A DNA stretch of 64,000 nt from Xanthobacter sp. NM-25 (GCF_022138605.1 NZ_JACBFS010000006.1:1-64000); one strand, 5' to 3'; shown: positions 7,284 through 15,617, numbered from the stretch's first letter. Notes: generated by a model from the sequence alone, not told the origin. Made by a program: numbers and translations.

Positions 7284-8894
7284 ATGCTCGACACAGCGAT
7301 CATCGGCGGCGGACTTTGCGGCCTCGCCCTGGCCCGGCAGCTCCACCGGCAGGATCGGGATTTCGCCCTCTACGAGGCGCGCCCCCGCCTCGGCGGCCGC
7401 ATCCTCACCGCCGTCTCGGCGACCAGCGGCGAAGCCCTCGACCTCGGCCCCACCTGGTTCTGGCCCGACAGCCAGCCCCTCATCAGCGCCTTCCTGACCG
7501 ACCTCGACATCCCCACCTTCCTGCAGCACGACGAAGACGCGGTGCTGCACCTTACGGAAGCCGACAAGAGCGCCCAGCCGGTGGCCACGCAGGGCGTGCA
7601 CGGCGGCGCCCGGCGGGTGGAGGGCGGCCTGTCGCGGGTGATCGCCACCCTCGCCGCCGAGCTGCCGGAAGACAGCATTCATCGCGGCCACGTGCTGGTG
7701 GCGCTGGCGGACAAGGGCGATCACGTCACCCTCACCCTGCGTTCCGGCGACTGCCTGATGGAGGTGGACGCCCGCCATGTGGTGCTGGCGCTGCCGCCGC
7801 GCCTGGTGGTGGAAACCGTCGCCTTCACCCCCGAGCTGGACGCCGCCACCCGCGAGGCCATGGCTGCCGCGCCCACCTGGATGGCCGCCCAGGCCAAGGT
7901 CGTGATCGTTTACACCGCGCCCCACTGGCGCCACGCCGGCCAATCGGGCAACGCCTTCGTCACCCACGAGCAGGCGGTGGTGGGCGAGATCTTCGATGCC
8001 TGCAACGCCAATGGCACCAAGGCGGCGCTCGGCGGCTTCCTGGCCTTTCCGCCGGAGCTGCGGGAGAGCTTCGCGGTCGGCCTGCCCATGCTCATGAAGA
8101 GCCAGATGGTGCAGGTGTTCGGCACCGCCCTCGATGGCGAGGGCGAGCTGCATTACCAGGATTGGGCGCGCGAGCCCTTCACCTGCAGCGCCCGCGACCG
8201 CGCCGAACCGGCCGGCGAGCATGTGGCCTTCTCCAATCCCCTGCTGCGCCGGCCACTGTGGGACGGGCGGCTCTATCTCGGTGGCTCGGAGACCGCCACC
8301 CAGGGCGCCGGCTATCTGGAAGGGGCGCTGGAGGCGGCGCGGCGGATCGACCGGGCCCTGACCCGCCAGCGGGTGGCCGATGCGCTGAACGACGGCCTGC
8401 CCACCATCGCCGGCACCGTCAACGCCATCAGCCTCGCCCGCTTTGCCGCCTGGGTCTCCGGCCAGAACGATGCCGCGTTCGACATGTATCGCAGCCGCCT
8501 CAACCGGGCGCTGGCGAGCCAGGAGCGCGAGCAGCTGACCCAGCGCGCCATGCTGGGCGCCATCGAGGATATCTATGAGCGGGCGGTGGATCTGCTCGAC
8601 ACCCTGCCCTTCGACATGCGCGAGGTGCCGGTGGAAAAGGGTCGCTCGGCCTTGATGACCCAGGTGCAGGCGCCGTTCCGCGACTTCATCCAGACCCTGC
8701 TCGACGACGTGGTCGCCTTCAACCGCACCTCGTGCGCCTTGTCCAACTTCCCCGGAGAGCACCATCTGTCGAAGGACTATGTGCAGACCATCCTGAGGGA
8801 CGTCGCGGCGGCCTGGCGCGACTTCTCCCTGGCCGCCAATCGCCGGCTGCTGGCCAAGGCCGAGCAATCGGCCGCCCAACCCCATCTGGCTTGA
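7284..8894 (+). CDS. FAD-dependent amine oxidase-like oxidoreductase
   Basis: A 536-residue flavoprotein of the NAD(P)/amine-oxidase superfamily. The dinucleotide motif IIGGGLCGLALARQL begins at residue 5, followed by YEARPRLGGR; the C-terminal FAD block is LYLGGSETATQGAGYLEGAL (near 330-350). About 170 residues after the FAD block form an extra all-helical extension I do not recognise. The start at 7284 has GAAGGA 6 nt upstream and places the Rossmann strand at the N-terminus. It is followed 35 bp later by a Rieske ferredoxin gene, so the two probably form a redox pair. Substrate unknown. Confidence 0.85.
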   Translation: MLDTAIIGGGLCGLALARQLHRQDRDFALYEARPRLGGRILTAVSATSGEALDLGPTWFWPDSQPLISAFLTDLDIPTFLQHDEDAVLHLTEADKSAQPVATQGVHGGARRVEGGLSRVIATLAAELPEDSIHRGHVLVALADKGDHVTLTLRSGDCLMEVDARHVVLALPPRLVVETVAFTPELDAATREAMAAAPTWMAAQAKVVIVYTAPHWRHAGQSGNAFVTHEQAVVGEIFDACNANGTKAALGGFLAFPPELRESFAVGLPMLMKSQMVQVFGTALDGEGELHYQDWAREPFTCSARDRAEPAGEHVAFSNPLLRRPLWDGRLYLGGSETATQGAGYLEGALEAARRIDRALTRQRVADALNDGLPTIAGTVNAISLARFAAWVSGQNDAAFDMYRSRLNRALASQEREQLTQRAMLGAIEDIYERAVDLLDTLPFDMREVPVEKGRSALMTQVQAPFRDFIQTLLDDVVAFNRTSCALSNFPGEHHLSKDYVQTILRDVAAAWRDFSLAANRRLLAKAEQSAAQPHLA

Positions 8895-8929
8895 AGGCCC
8901 AGCCCCATCGACCCGCTAAAGAGGACCAC

Positions 8930-9382
8930 ATGGAACCCAACGTCGCGCAAGACGAAGCCCCCGGCGAGATCATCGCCTACGCCATCTGCTCCATGAGCGA
9001 CATTCCCAGCCAGCGGGCCCGTGGCTTCCAGCTGGTGCGGCTCGACGAGAACGGCGTGGAGCAGCCGTTCAACATCGTCGTGGTGCGCTGGGGCAAGCAG
9101 GTGTTCGGCTATGAGAACGTCTGCCCCCACAACCAGGTCAATCTGGATTGGGAGCGCCACCAGTTCATGGACCCCAACGGCATCCGCCTGATGTGCGGCA
9201 AGCACGGCGCCATCTTCGAGATCGGCACCGGCGCGTGCCTCGATGGGCCCTGCAAGGGCGAGGGCCTCACCCCCGTGCCGCTGGCGGTGCTCGACAATGA
9301 AATCTGCGTGGTGGGCATTCCCCTGGCGGAGGACGAGGAGGAGGACATCACCTCCTGCTCCGACGAGGGCGGCGGCGTGTGA
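8930..9382 (+). CDS. Rieske-type [2Fe-2S] ferredoxin (copy 1)
   Basis: A 150-residue soluble Rieske protein. Cluster ligands are CPH (VCPHNQVN) and CGKH (LMCGKHGAIFEIGTG). The tail is very acidic (AEDEEEDITSC). There is no signal or membrane anchor, so it is probably a cytosolic electron carrier for the flavoprotein encoded just upstream. It is clearly paralogous to the Rieske gene at 26290-26799: both have YAIC, PF-IVV, GPCK-LP/EP and LAV blocks in the same order. The start follows GAGGACCAC. Confidence 0.92.
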   Translation: MEPNVAQDEAPGEIIAYAICSMSDIPSQRARGFQLVRLDENGVEQPFNIVVVRWGKQVFGYENVCPHNQVNLDWERHQFMDPNGIRLMCGKHGAIFEIGTGACLDGPCKGEGLTPVPLAVLDNEICVVGIPLAEDEEEDITSCSDEGGGV

Positions 9383-9447
9383 GCGCGCGCCCGCATCGCC
9401 AGTCCCGCTGTCGCGCGCCCCCTGCAGCACCGGCCGCCCGGCCGGCT

Positions 9448-9474
9448 CCGAGGCCGGCCTGCAGCCGGCCTCGG
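9448..9474. terminator. Hairpin between convergent genes
   Basis: CCGAGGCCGGC (9448-9458) and GCCGGCCTCGG (9464-9474) form a perfect 11-bp stem with a 5-nt loop, midway between the Rieske gene (+) and the 9515-10102 gene (-). No T-run follows on either strand. Confidence 0.55.
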
Positions 9475-9514
9475 GCGGGAGACACTGAAGGGACAGGATG
9501 GGAAAGGACGCGGC

Positions 9515-10102
9515 TCAGACCGGCCGGTTCGCGTTGCGGTTCTTCACCGGCTCCATCACCTCAAGGCCCTTTTCATAGGTGATGGGCTCATACTCCTCAT
9601 GCCAGGCCGCGGCTGCGTCCAGCACCACATCGGTCTTGGCGCCGGTATCGAGCTTCTTGATGTCGTTCTTGTCGATGCTCAGGAGGTCGGTCATCTCCTT
9701 CCACACCGTGGATTCATCGCAGGGCAGCACATAGAAGGTCTTGCCGCCGTAGCTGACGCGATACTTCGCTAGAAGGTCGATGTTGTTGCAGAACAGGAAA
9801 TATTTTCCGTCGGGCGCAAGCGCGTCGCCCATCACCTCGACCACGTCCTTGAGGAAGGCGAAATTCTGCAGGTAGCCGGCCAGCACCGGGACAGCGGACT
9901 TGCCCGCCTCGCCGAAGGTGATCACCTGTTCCATGGTGTATTCCGGCGGCCGCTTCTCATCGGCGAGCTGGGTCTGGAACTTCAAGGCGATGTCCCCGCG
10001 GAAGTCGAACCGGCCAGCCTTCGTGGGCTGCTTCAACACCGCGTTGAGCAGCCGCCCTTCCTTGTCGAGGCGGCCCAGGGGAGTATCGTCGATCGCAGTC
10101 AT
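9515..10102 (-). CDS. Hypothetical protein under predicted NifA/sigma54 control
   Basis: A 195-residue cytosolic-looking protein of unrecognised family. Features include an N-terminal LGRLDKEGRLLNAVL, a helical middle (AVPVLAGYLQNFAFLKDVVEVM), FLFCNNIDLLAKY, and VLPCDESTVWKEM; the two Cys are in the latter blocks. The ATG at 10102 is the most natural start. A -24/-12 promoter (10201-10216, minus) with an upstream NifA site at 10332-10347 suggests it is expressed with nitrogenase. It is a single-gene unit facing a terminator hairpin. Confidence 0.75.
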   Translation of the reverse strand: MTAIDDTPLGRLDKEGRLLNAVLKQPTKAGRFDFRGDIALKFQTQLADEKRPPEYTMEQVITFGEAGKSAVPVLAGYLQNFAFLKDVVEVMGDALAPDGKYFLFCNNIDLLAKYRVSYGGKTFYVLPCDESTVWKEMTDLLSIDKNDIKKLDTGAKTDVVLDAAAAWHEEYEPITYEKGLEVMEPVKNRNANRPV

Positions 10103-10200
10103 GTGGTGTCTCCGAGTTTTCGCGCACAACGGCACCGGCGCATGTGGCTTCCGCCCCTCGGCGCGACGTGCGACCCGCGCGAACGCAGGCGCGATCGTTA

Positions 10201-10216
10201 TGCAAAGGCTTTGCCG
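10201..10216 (-). promoter_or_regulatory. Sigma54 promoter of the 9515-10102 gene
   Basis: On the minus strand CGGCAAAGCCTTTGCA carries GGCA at -24 and TTGCA at -12 with correct spacing. Transcription should start near 10190, about 90 nt before the ATG. The NifA site at 10332-10347 is about 150 nt upstream. Confidence 0.65.
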
Positions 10217-10331
10217 AACCGCCCGACGCCACCGACGAACTCTGAGCAAACGCAATAAGGCATTGACCGAACGCGTCTTTCTTCTGATGGGCGCGGCCCA
10301 CACGCGGCCCTCGCCATGACACCTCCCAGGC

Positions 10332-10347
10332 TGTCCGAAACCGGACA
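10332..10347. promoter_or_regulatory. Shared NifA upstream activator sequence
   Basis: TGTCCGAAACCGGACA is an exact, internally symmetric TGT-N10-ACA. Its centre is about 95 nt from the plus-strand start and about 150 nt from the minus-strand start. An IHF-like element (TTGATA with upstream half) lies at 10375-10387. Confidence 0.8.
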
Positions 10348-10407
10348 AGCGTCGCAAACACAACAGCCGCCCGGCGAAAAATTGATATAAATCAGTTCTT
10401 TGGATAT

Positions 10408-10423
10408 TGGCACGCGACTTGCT
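10408..10423 (+). promoter_or_regulatory. Sigma54 promoter of the IscA-nifS unit
   Basis: TGGCACGCGACTTGCT is a perfect match to TGGCACG-N4-TTGCW. Transcription should start near 10434, about 30 nt before the first ATG. Confidence 0.9.
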
Positions 10424-10464
10424 GATTGAGGGCGGAGCGCTCCTCTTCAGCGAAGGTCGAAGCG

Positions 10465-10785
10465 ATGATTAATCTGACCGACAGCGCCTTGAACGCCGTG
10501 CGCGAGGCGATCGTCAGCGCCCCGGAACCCATGGGCGGGCTGCGCATCATGGTCGAGGCCGGTGGCTGCGCCGGGTACAAATATCTCATGGGCCTCGTCA
10601 ACGATGGCGAACCGGATGACACGGTCATCGAGCGCGAGGGCGTGAAGGTGTTCGTGGACATGAACAGCCATGAACTGCTGGCCGGCACCACCATCGACTT
10701 CGTTGTGGCGCTGGAGGGCTCCGGCTTCACCTTCGAGAATCCCAACGCCACCAGCAGCTGCTCCTGCGGCAAGTCGTTCGGCTGA
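10465..10785 (+). CDS. IscA/HesB-type Fe-S carrier (nif-IscA)
   Basis: A 106-residue A-type Fe-S carrier. The three ligand cysteines are visible: GGCAGYK near residue 36 and SCSCGKSF at the C-terminus. It receives clusters made with NifS and passes them to apo-proteins. It is the first gene of the unit IscA-Nfu-nifS-nifT-SIR2, directly under a perfect sigma54 promoter. The start MINLTDSALN is the typical family N-terminus; 13 in-frame codons upstream overlap the promoter region and are rejected. Confidence 0.92.
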   Translation: MINLTDSALNAVREAIVSAPEPMGGLRIMVEAGGCAGYKYLMGLVNDGEPDDTVIEREGVKVFVDMNSHELLAGTTIDFVVALEGSGFTFENPNATSSCSCGKSFG

Positions 10786-10858
10786 CGCCGCCGCACGCTC
10801 CCTGCGCCCGGTCCACCCCGGGCGCCGAACCGACCCTCTTCACGAAAAGGACAGTGCG

Positions 10859-11194
10859 ATGTTGGTCGAGACCGACGAGCTGAAGACCGAGAACCGCGCC
10901 CCCGCGTCTGCCCGGCAGGCGGAACGCGAGGCGATCATCCGCGCCGTGATCGAGGAAGTCCGTCCCAACCTCAAGCGCGACGGCGGCGACTGCGAGTTGG
11001 TCGAGATCGACGGCAACAAGGTCATGGTGAAGATGACCGGCGCCTGTGTCTTCTGCAAGCTGGCCAGCGAGACCATCGAGGGCATCCAGTCCAAGATCGT
11101 CGAGCGGCTCGGCGAGCTGGTGCGGCTGATCCCGGTGGCGGGCAGCCTCAACAAGCCGCTGGTGAACCTGAAGGCCCCCGCCCCGGCGCAATGA
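10859..11194 (+). CDS. Nfu-type protein (NifU C-terminal domain only)
   Basis: A 111-residue protein equivalent to the C-terminal scaffold domain of NifU, with RPNLKRDGGDCELVEIDG and the cluster-binding motif GACVFCKLAS (C-x2-C). The N-terminal IscU-like and central ferredoxin domains of full NifU are absent. It probably holds a transient [4Fe-4S] cluster at a dimer interface. The start at 10859 leaves about 25 residues of charged leader; AAAAGGACAG precedes it. It lies between IscA and nifS. Confidence 0.9.
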   Translation: MLVETDELKTENRAPASARQAEREAIIRAVIEEVRPNLKRDGGDCELVEIDGNKVMVKMTGACVFCKLASETIEGIQSKIVERLGELVRLIPVAGSLNKPLVNLKAPAPAQ

Positions 11195-11237
11195 GCGCCG
11201 GGCCCGCCGTCCCCGCCCGAACCCGAAGGGATTAGCC

Positions 11238-12434
11238 GTGTCGCCCGTCTATCTGGACAACAACGCGACGACCCGGACCGACCCGTCCGTGGTGGACGCC
11301 ATGTTGCCGTTCTTCTCGGAGCACTTCGGCAACGCCTCGTCCACCCACGCTTTCGGCGAGACGGTCGGCGAGGCCGTGAAGGCCGCCCGCAAGCAATTGC
11401 AGGCGCTGCTGGGCACAACCCATGATCACGAGATCATCTTCACCTCCGGCGGCACGGAATCCGACAATGCCGCCCTCCTCTCGGCCCTGGAGGTTCAGGA
11501 CGGCCGGGACGAGGTGGTGACCACCCAGGTGGAGCACCAGGCTATCCTGGCGCCCCTGGCGCACCTAGAAAAGACGCGCGGCATCAAGGTCCATTACATC
11601 GGCGTCGACCGCAACGGGCGGCTGGATATGGACGCCTACGCGGCGGCGCTCGGCCCGCGCACGGCCCTCGCCACCGTCATGTGGGCGAACAACGAGACCG
11701 GCACCCTGTTCCCTGTGAACACCCTGGCGCAGATGGCCCACGCCGCCGGCGCGCTGTTCCACACGGACGCGGTGCAGGCGGTGGGCAAGCTGCCCATGGA
11801 CCTCAAGTCCATGGACATCGACATGCTCTCCCTGTCGAGCCACAAGCTGCACGGCCCCAAGGGCGTCGGCGCGCTCTATGTGAAGAAGGGCGTGAAGTTC
11901 AAGCCGCTCATCCGTGGTGGCCACCAGGAGCGCGGGCGGCGCGGCGGCACCGAGAACGTGCCGGGCGTCATCGGCCTCGGCGCCGCGGCGGTCCTGGCCC
12001 TGGGCCATCTCGAGGACGAGGCGACGCGGGTGAAGGCCCTGCGCGATCGCCTGGAACAGGGCGTGCTGCAGCAGGTGCCCCATTGCCTGGCTAATGGCGA
12101 CAGCGCCAACCGGCTGCCCAACACCGCCAACATCGCCTTCGAGTATCTCGATGGCGAAGCGGTGCTGCTGCATCTCAACCGGGCCGGCATCGCCGCCTCC
12201 ACGGGCTCCGCCTGCACCTCGGGCTCCACCGAGCCCTCCCATGTGCTCAAGGCCATGAACCTGCCCACCACCGCCCTGCACGGCGCGATCCGCTTCTCGC
12301 TCTCGCGCGAGAACACCGGCGCGGACGTGGACCGGGTGCTGGATGCGCTGCCCGACATCATCACCCGGCTGCGGGACCTCTCCCCGGCCTGGAAGAACCG
12401 GCCTCAGACCGCCCCGGCGGCCTCCGATGCCTGA
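11238..12434 (+). CDS. nifS: NifS cysteine desulfurase
   Basis: A 398-residue class V PLP enzyme that converts cysteine to alanine and a persulfide for nitrogenase cluster synthesis. The PLP lysine is K203 in SSHKLHGPKG; the catalytic cysteine is C326 in STGSACTSGS; GGTESDNAAL is the cofactor-phosphate region. The start is GTG at 11238 with CGAAGGG upstream; no better ATG exists, and MSPVYLDNNATT is the canonical NifS N-terminus. Third gene of the unit. Confidence 0.96.
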   Translation: MSPVYLDNNATTRTDPSVVDAMLPFFSEHFGNASSTHAFGETVGEAVKAARKQLQALLGTTHDHEIIFTSGGTESDNAALLSALEVQDGRDEVVTTQVEHQAILAPLAHLEKTRGIKVHYIGVDRNGRLDMDAYAAALGPRTALATVMWANNETGTLFPVNTLAQMAHAAGALFHTDAVQAVGKLPMDLKSMDIDMLSLSSHKLHGPKGVGALYVKKGVKFKPLIRGGHQERGRRGGTENVPGVIGLGAAAVLALGHLEDEATRVKALRDRLEQGVLQQVPHCLANGDSANRLPNTANIAFEYLDGEAVLLHLNRAGIAASTGSACTSGSTEPSHVLKAMNLPTTALHGAIRFSLSRENTGADVDRVLDALPDIITRLRDLSPAWKNRPQTAPAASDA

Positions 12435-12548
12435 TCCTCATGCCGTCACCCGGCCGCGTCGTGGTGACCTCCGAATGACCGGACCGCGGGCGCAGCGCCC
12501 CGATCATGGTCGCAGCGGCGAGTTGAACGCGATCCAGGAGCTCAACGT

Positions 12549-12764
12549 ATGAAAGTCATGATTCGCCGTTCCCCGGAGATGGGTCTGTCGATCTATGTCC
12601 CGAAGAAGGACCTCGAGGAGCCGATCGTCGAGACCGAACACGAAACCCTGTGGGGTGGCTGGATCAAGATCGCCAACGGCTGGGTGCTCGAGCTGCCGGA
12701 GATGGCTGCCGACACCAACCTGCCCATCACTGTGAACGCCCGCAAACGGGGCGAGGACGAGTAA
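12549..12764 (+). CDS. nifT: NifT/FixU
   Basis: A 71-residue protein with the characteristic KVMIRRSPEMGLSIYVPKKD start and GGWIKIANGWVLELP core. NifT is conserved in nif clusters and its exact role is unsettled; mutants in other diazotrophs have weak phenotypes. CAGGAG lies 8 nt upstream of the ATG. It is 114 bp after nifS and 5 bp before the SIR2-like gene. Confidence 0.94.
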   Translation: MKVMIRRSPEMGLSIYVPKKDLEEPIVETEHETLWGGWIKIANGWVLELPEMAADTNLPITVNARKRGEDE

Positions 12765-12769
12765 GCGCC

Positions 12770-13645
12770 ATGAACCTTCCCGTTCCCCCCGGGGATGTCC
12801 TGAAGCTGGCCGACGCCGAGGCGGTCCTCGCCGACGTGGCGCGCGAGCTGCCCTCGGGCAACATCATCCCCTATCTCGGCTCCGCCATCAGCGACGGGGT
12901 CAACCCCGCCGTGCCCATGACCCCGGAGGCGCTGGCCGCCTTCTTCGCCACCAAGGTGGCGCTGCCCAAGCGGGCCAAGGGCAATCCCTGGTCGGCCGCC
13001 CAGCACATCGAGGGCAGCAAGCTGCGGGCCACGGTCACCCACCTGATGACCGAGGCCTTCAGCCCCGTGGTGGAGCCCACGGCGCTGCACACCCTTCTGG
13101 CCAGCCTGCCGCTGCCCGTCATCATCGACACCTGGTATGACGGCACCATGCGGCGGGCCCTCGAAGGGCGGGCCGACTGGGGCGAGGTGCAGGGCATCAG
13201 CCGCGCCGGCATCGGCGAGGACCGCTGGTATCGCTTCTATGACACCACCGGCGCCGAGACCAACCGCGACGCCGCCGAAGGCTGGACCACCATCCTCTAC
13301 ACACCCCACGGCAGCGTCAGCCCGGCGAAGAACTACCTCATCTCCGATGCGGACTATGTGGAGGTTCTGACGGAGATCGACATTCAGACGCCGATCCCCG
13401 ACATCATCAAGCAGCGGCGCACGGAACGCTCGTTCCTGTTCCTCGGCTGTCGCTTTCACGACCAGATGCTGCGCAACTACGCGCGGCAGATCTCCAAGCG
13501 CTCCCGCACACCCCATTATGCTTTGGTGGATCCCGACCAGCTCACCAAGAACGAACTGCGCTTCCTGCTGAGCCACGCCATCACCCCCATCGCCGTGCCG
13601 CTGGCGCGCGCCACTGAGATCATCACGGCCAACGCCAAGGCGTGA
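12770..13645 (+). CDS. SIR2-like protein of the nif cluster, altered active site
   Basis: A 291-residue protein with a SIR2-like layout: NIIPYLGSAIS (31-41, equivalent of the GAGxS loop), DTWYDGTMRRAL (120-131, equivalent of TNYDxxLE), YTPHGSV (177-183) followed by ISDADYVEVL, and SFLFLGCRFHDQML (221-234). In SIR2 NADases the TNYD Asn and the HGS His are catalytic. Here the Asn position is Trp122 while His180 remains, so catalysis may be lost or changed. It lies 5 bp after nifT and before a strong hairpin. Similar genes may occur in other nif clusters; no role is known to me. Confidence 0.8.
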   Translation: MNLPVPPGDVLKLADAEAVLADVARELPSGNIIPYLGSAISDGVNPAVPMTPEALAAFFATKVALPKRAKGNPWSAAQHIEGSKLRATVTHLMTEAFSPVVEPTALHTLLASLPLPVIIDTWYDGTMRRALEGRADWGEVQGISRAGIGEDRWYRFYDTTGAETNRDAAEGWTTILYTPHGSVSPAKNYLISDADYVEVLTEIDIQTPIPDIIKQRRTERSFLFLGCRFHDQMLRNYARQISKRSRTPHYALVDPDQLTKNELRFLLSHAITPIAVPLARATEIITANAKA

Positions 13646-13664
13646 TAGGCCCGATCGACGGACA

Positions 13665-13701
13665 CGAGGAGCGGGGCCCGCGCAACGGGCCCCGCTCCTC
13701 G
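13665..13701 (+). terminator. Strong hairpin ending the nifS-nifT-SIR2 unit
   Basis: CGAGGAGCGGGGCCCG (13665-13680) and its exact complement (13686-13701) form a 16-bp GC-rich stem with a 5-nt loop, followed by CGTTTGTGG. It starts 19 bp after the SIR2-like stop. Confidence 0.75.
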
Positions 13702-13864
13702 CGTTTGTGGGTCGCCACGTTGGCAGACCAATGCATTCGATGAGATGTGTTCAAATTTCCAGGGTTGAGCGCGTCCCGCGATCCGTATTTTTCCGGAATA
13801 GATTTCCGGTTCGACTTTGAATAAATGGTGCGTTTGTCGCATGTGCTGTTGTCGTCCATCTGCG

Positions 13865-13928
13865 TGTAACGTTTCCAACATGTCGTGAGCGCCCCACCTC
13901 TGTTTGGGCCCATGTGCGGAACGTGACA
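13865..13928 (+). promoter_or_regulatory. Two NifA upstream activator sequences for nifB
   Basis: TGTAACGTTTCCAACA (13865-13880) and TGTGCGGAACGTGACA (13913-13928) are both exact TGT-N10-ACA. Centres are 48 bp apart and about 138 and 90 nt upstream of the predicted nifB transcription start. Confidence 0.85.
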
Positions 13929-13983
13929 GCCGCGACAAACTCCAACGTTTTGAAATTTCTAAAGAAAATTCTCACGCGCAAGC

Positions 13984-13999
13984 TGGCACGCCTGTTGCT
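13984..13999 (+). promoter_or_regulatory. Sigma54 promoter of nifB unit
   Basis: TGGCACGCCTGTTGCT is a perfect -24/-12 match. Start expected near 14010, about 45 nt before nifB. With two NifA sites this is the strongest nif promoter in the window. Confidence 0.93.
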
Positions 14000-14054
14000 C
14001 CAAGCCTCTCAGGATTGAGTTTTTGGGATCCTGCTGAGAGCAAGGAGCAGAACC

Positions 14055-15617
14055 ATGGACGCGACGACACAGCACGAGGGCGAGGCCATCGGCACGCCCG
14101 AGAAGCTCGCGGAAATCATGCAGGCCAAGGCCGAGCACCAGGGTTGCGGCACATCGGGCGGCTCGGGCAAGGCGAGCTGCGGCTCGTCTGCCGGCCAGGG
14201 CGACCTGCCCACCGAGATCTGGGAAAAGGTGAAGAACCATCCTTGCTACAGCGAGGAAGCCCACCACCATTATGCGCGCATGCATGTTGCCGTCGCCCCG
14301 GCGTGCAACATCCAGTGCAACTACTGCAATCGCAAGTATGACTGCGCCAACGAGAGCCGTCCCGGCGTGGTTTCCGAGAAGCTGACCCCCGAGCAGGCCG
14401 CCAAGAAGGTGCTGGCGGTGGCCTCCACCATCCCGCAAATGACCGTGCTCGGCATCGCCGGCCCGGGCGACCCGCTGGCCAACCCGGAAAAGACCTTCAA
14501 GACCTTCGAGCTGATCAACCGGACCGCGCCCGACATCAAGCTTTGCCTGTCCACCAACGGCCTGGCCCTGCCCGACCACGTGGACACCATCGCCGGCTTC
14601 AATGTCGACCACGTGACCATCACCATCAACATGGTGGATCCCGAAGTCGGCGCGAAGATCTATCCGTGGGTGTTCTGGAAGCACAAGCGCTACACCGGCT
14701 ACGAGGCGGCCAAGATCCTCACCGATCGCCAGCTGCAGGGCCTGGAGATGCTCACCGAGCGTGGCATCCTCTGCAAGATCAACTCGGTGATGATCCCCGG
14801 CATCAACGACAACCACCTGGTTGAAGTGAACCGGGCGGTGAAGTCGCGCGGCGCCTTCCTGCACAACATCATGCCCCTCATCTCCTCGCCCGAGCACGGC
14901 ACCGTGTTCGGCCTCAACGGCCAGCGCGGCCCGACCGCCCAGGAGCTCAAGGCGCTCCAGGACCGGTGCGAGGGCGAGATGAACATGATGCGCCACTGCC
15001 GCCAGTGCCGTGCCGACGCCGTCGGCCTCCTGGGTGAGGACCGCTCGGCCGAGTTCACCACCGACAAGATCATGGCCATGGAGGTCAATTACGACCTCGA
15101 GAGCCGCCAGGCCTACCAGGCCCTGGTGGAGGAAGAGCGCGTCGCCAAGGTGGCCGCCAAGCAGGCGGAGCTGGAAAGCCTCGCCGGTGAGCAGAGCGAC
15201 ATCAAGCTGCTGGTCGCCGTCGCCACCAAGGGCTCGGGCCTGGTGAACGAGCACTTCGGCCACGCCAAGGAGTTCCAGGTGTGGGAACTCTCCACCGGCG
15301 GCGCCAAGTTCGTCGGCCATCGCCGGGTCGATCTCTACTGCCAGGGCGGCTATGGCGAGGAGGACTCGCTGGAGACCATCATCCGCGCCATCAACGATTG
15401 CCATGCGGTGTTCGTGGCGAAGATCGGCGGCTGCCCGAAGGCGGACCTCATCAAGGCCGGTATCGAGCCCGTGGACCAGTTCGCCCACGAATTCATCGAG
15501 AAGTCCGCCATCACCTGGTTCAAGGACTACCTGGCCAAGGTGAAGAGCGGCGAGATCGAGCACACCGTGCGCGGTGACGCCGAGATCCGCCAGGGCGCCC
15601 TCATCAGCGCCGCCTGA
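14055..15617 (+). CDS. nifB: NifB, radical SAM FeMo-cofactor core synthase
   Basis: A 520-residue enzyme that fuses two [4Fe-4S] units and inserts carbide and sulfur to make NifB-co. The radical SAM motif is C84-x3-C88-x2-C91 in ACNIQCNYCNRKYDC; additional Cys near residue 325 (MMRHCRQCRAD) fit the K-cluster ligands. A C-terminal NifX/NafY-like domain spans about 390-500 (SDIKLLVAVATKGSGLVNEHFGHA). AAGGAGC lies before the ATG. First gene of a long unit that appears to run to 20442. Confidence 0.97.
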   Translation: MDATTQHEGEAIGTPEKLAEIMQAKAEHQGCGTSGGSGKASCGSSAGQGDLPTEIWEKVKNHPCYSEEAHHHYARMHVAVAPACNIQCNYCNRKYDCANESRPGVVSEKLTPEQAAKKVLAVASTIPQMTVLGIAGPGDPLANPEKTFKTFELINRTAPDIKLCLSTNGLALPDHVDTIAGFNVDHVTITINMVDPEVGAKIYPWVFWKHKRYTGYEAAKILTDRQLQGLEMLTERGILCKINSVMIPGINDNHLVEVNRAVKSRGAFLHNIMPLISSPEHGTVFGLNGQRGPTAQELKALQDRCEGEMNMMRHCRQCRADAVGLLGEDRSAEFTTDKIMAMEVNYDLESRQAYQALVEEERVAKVAAKQAELESLAGEQSDIKLLVAVATKGSGLVNEHFGHAKEFQVWELSTGGAKFVGHRRVDLYCQGGYGEEDSLETIIRAINDCHAVFVAKIGGCPKADLIKAGIEPVDQFAHEFIEKSAITWFKDYLAKVKSGEIEHTVRGDAEIRQGALISAA

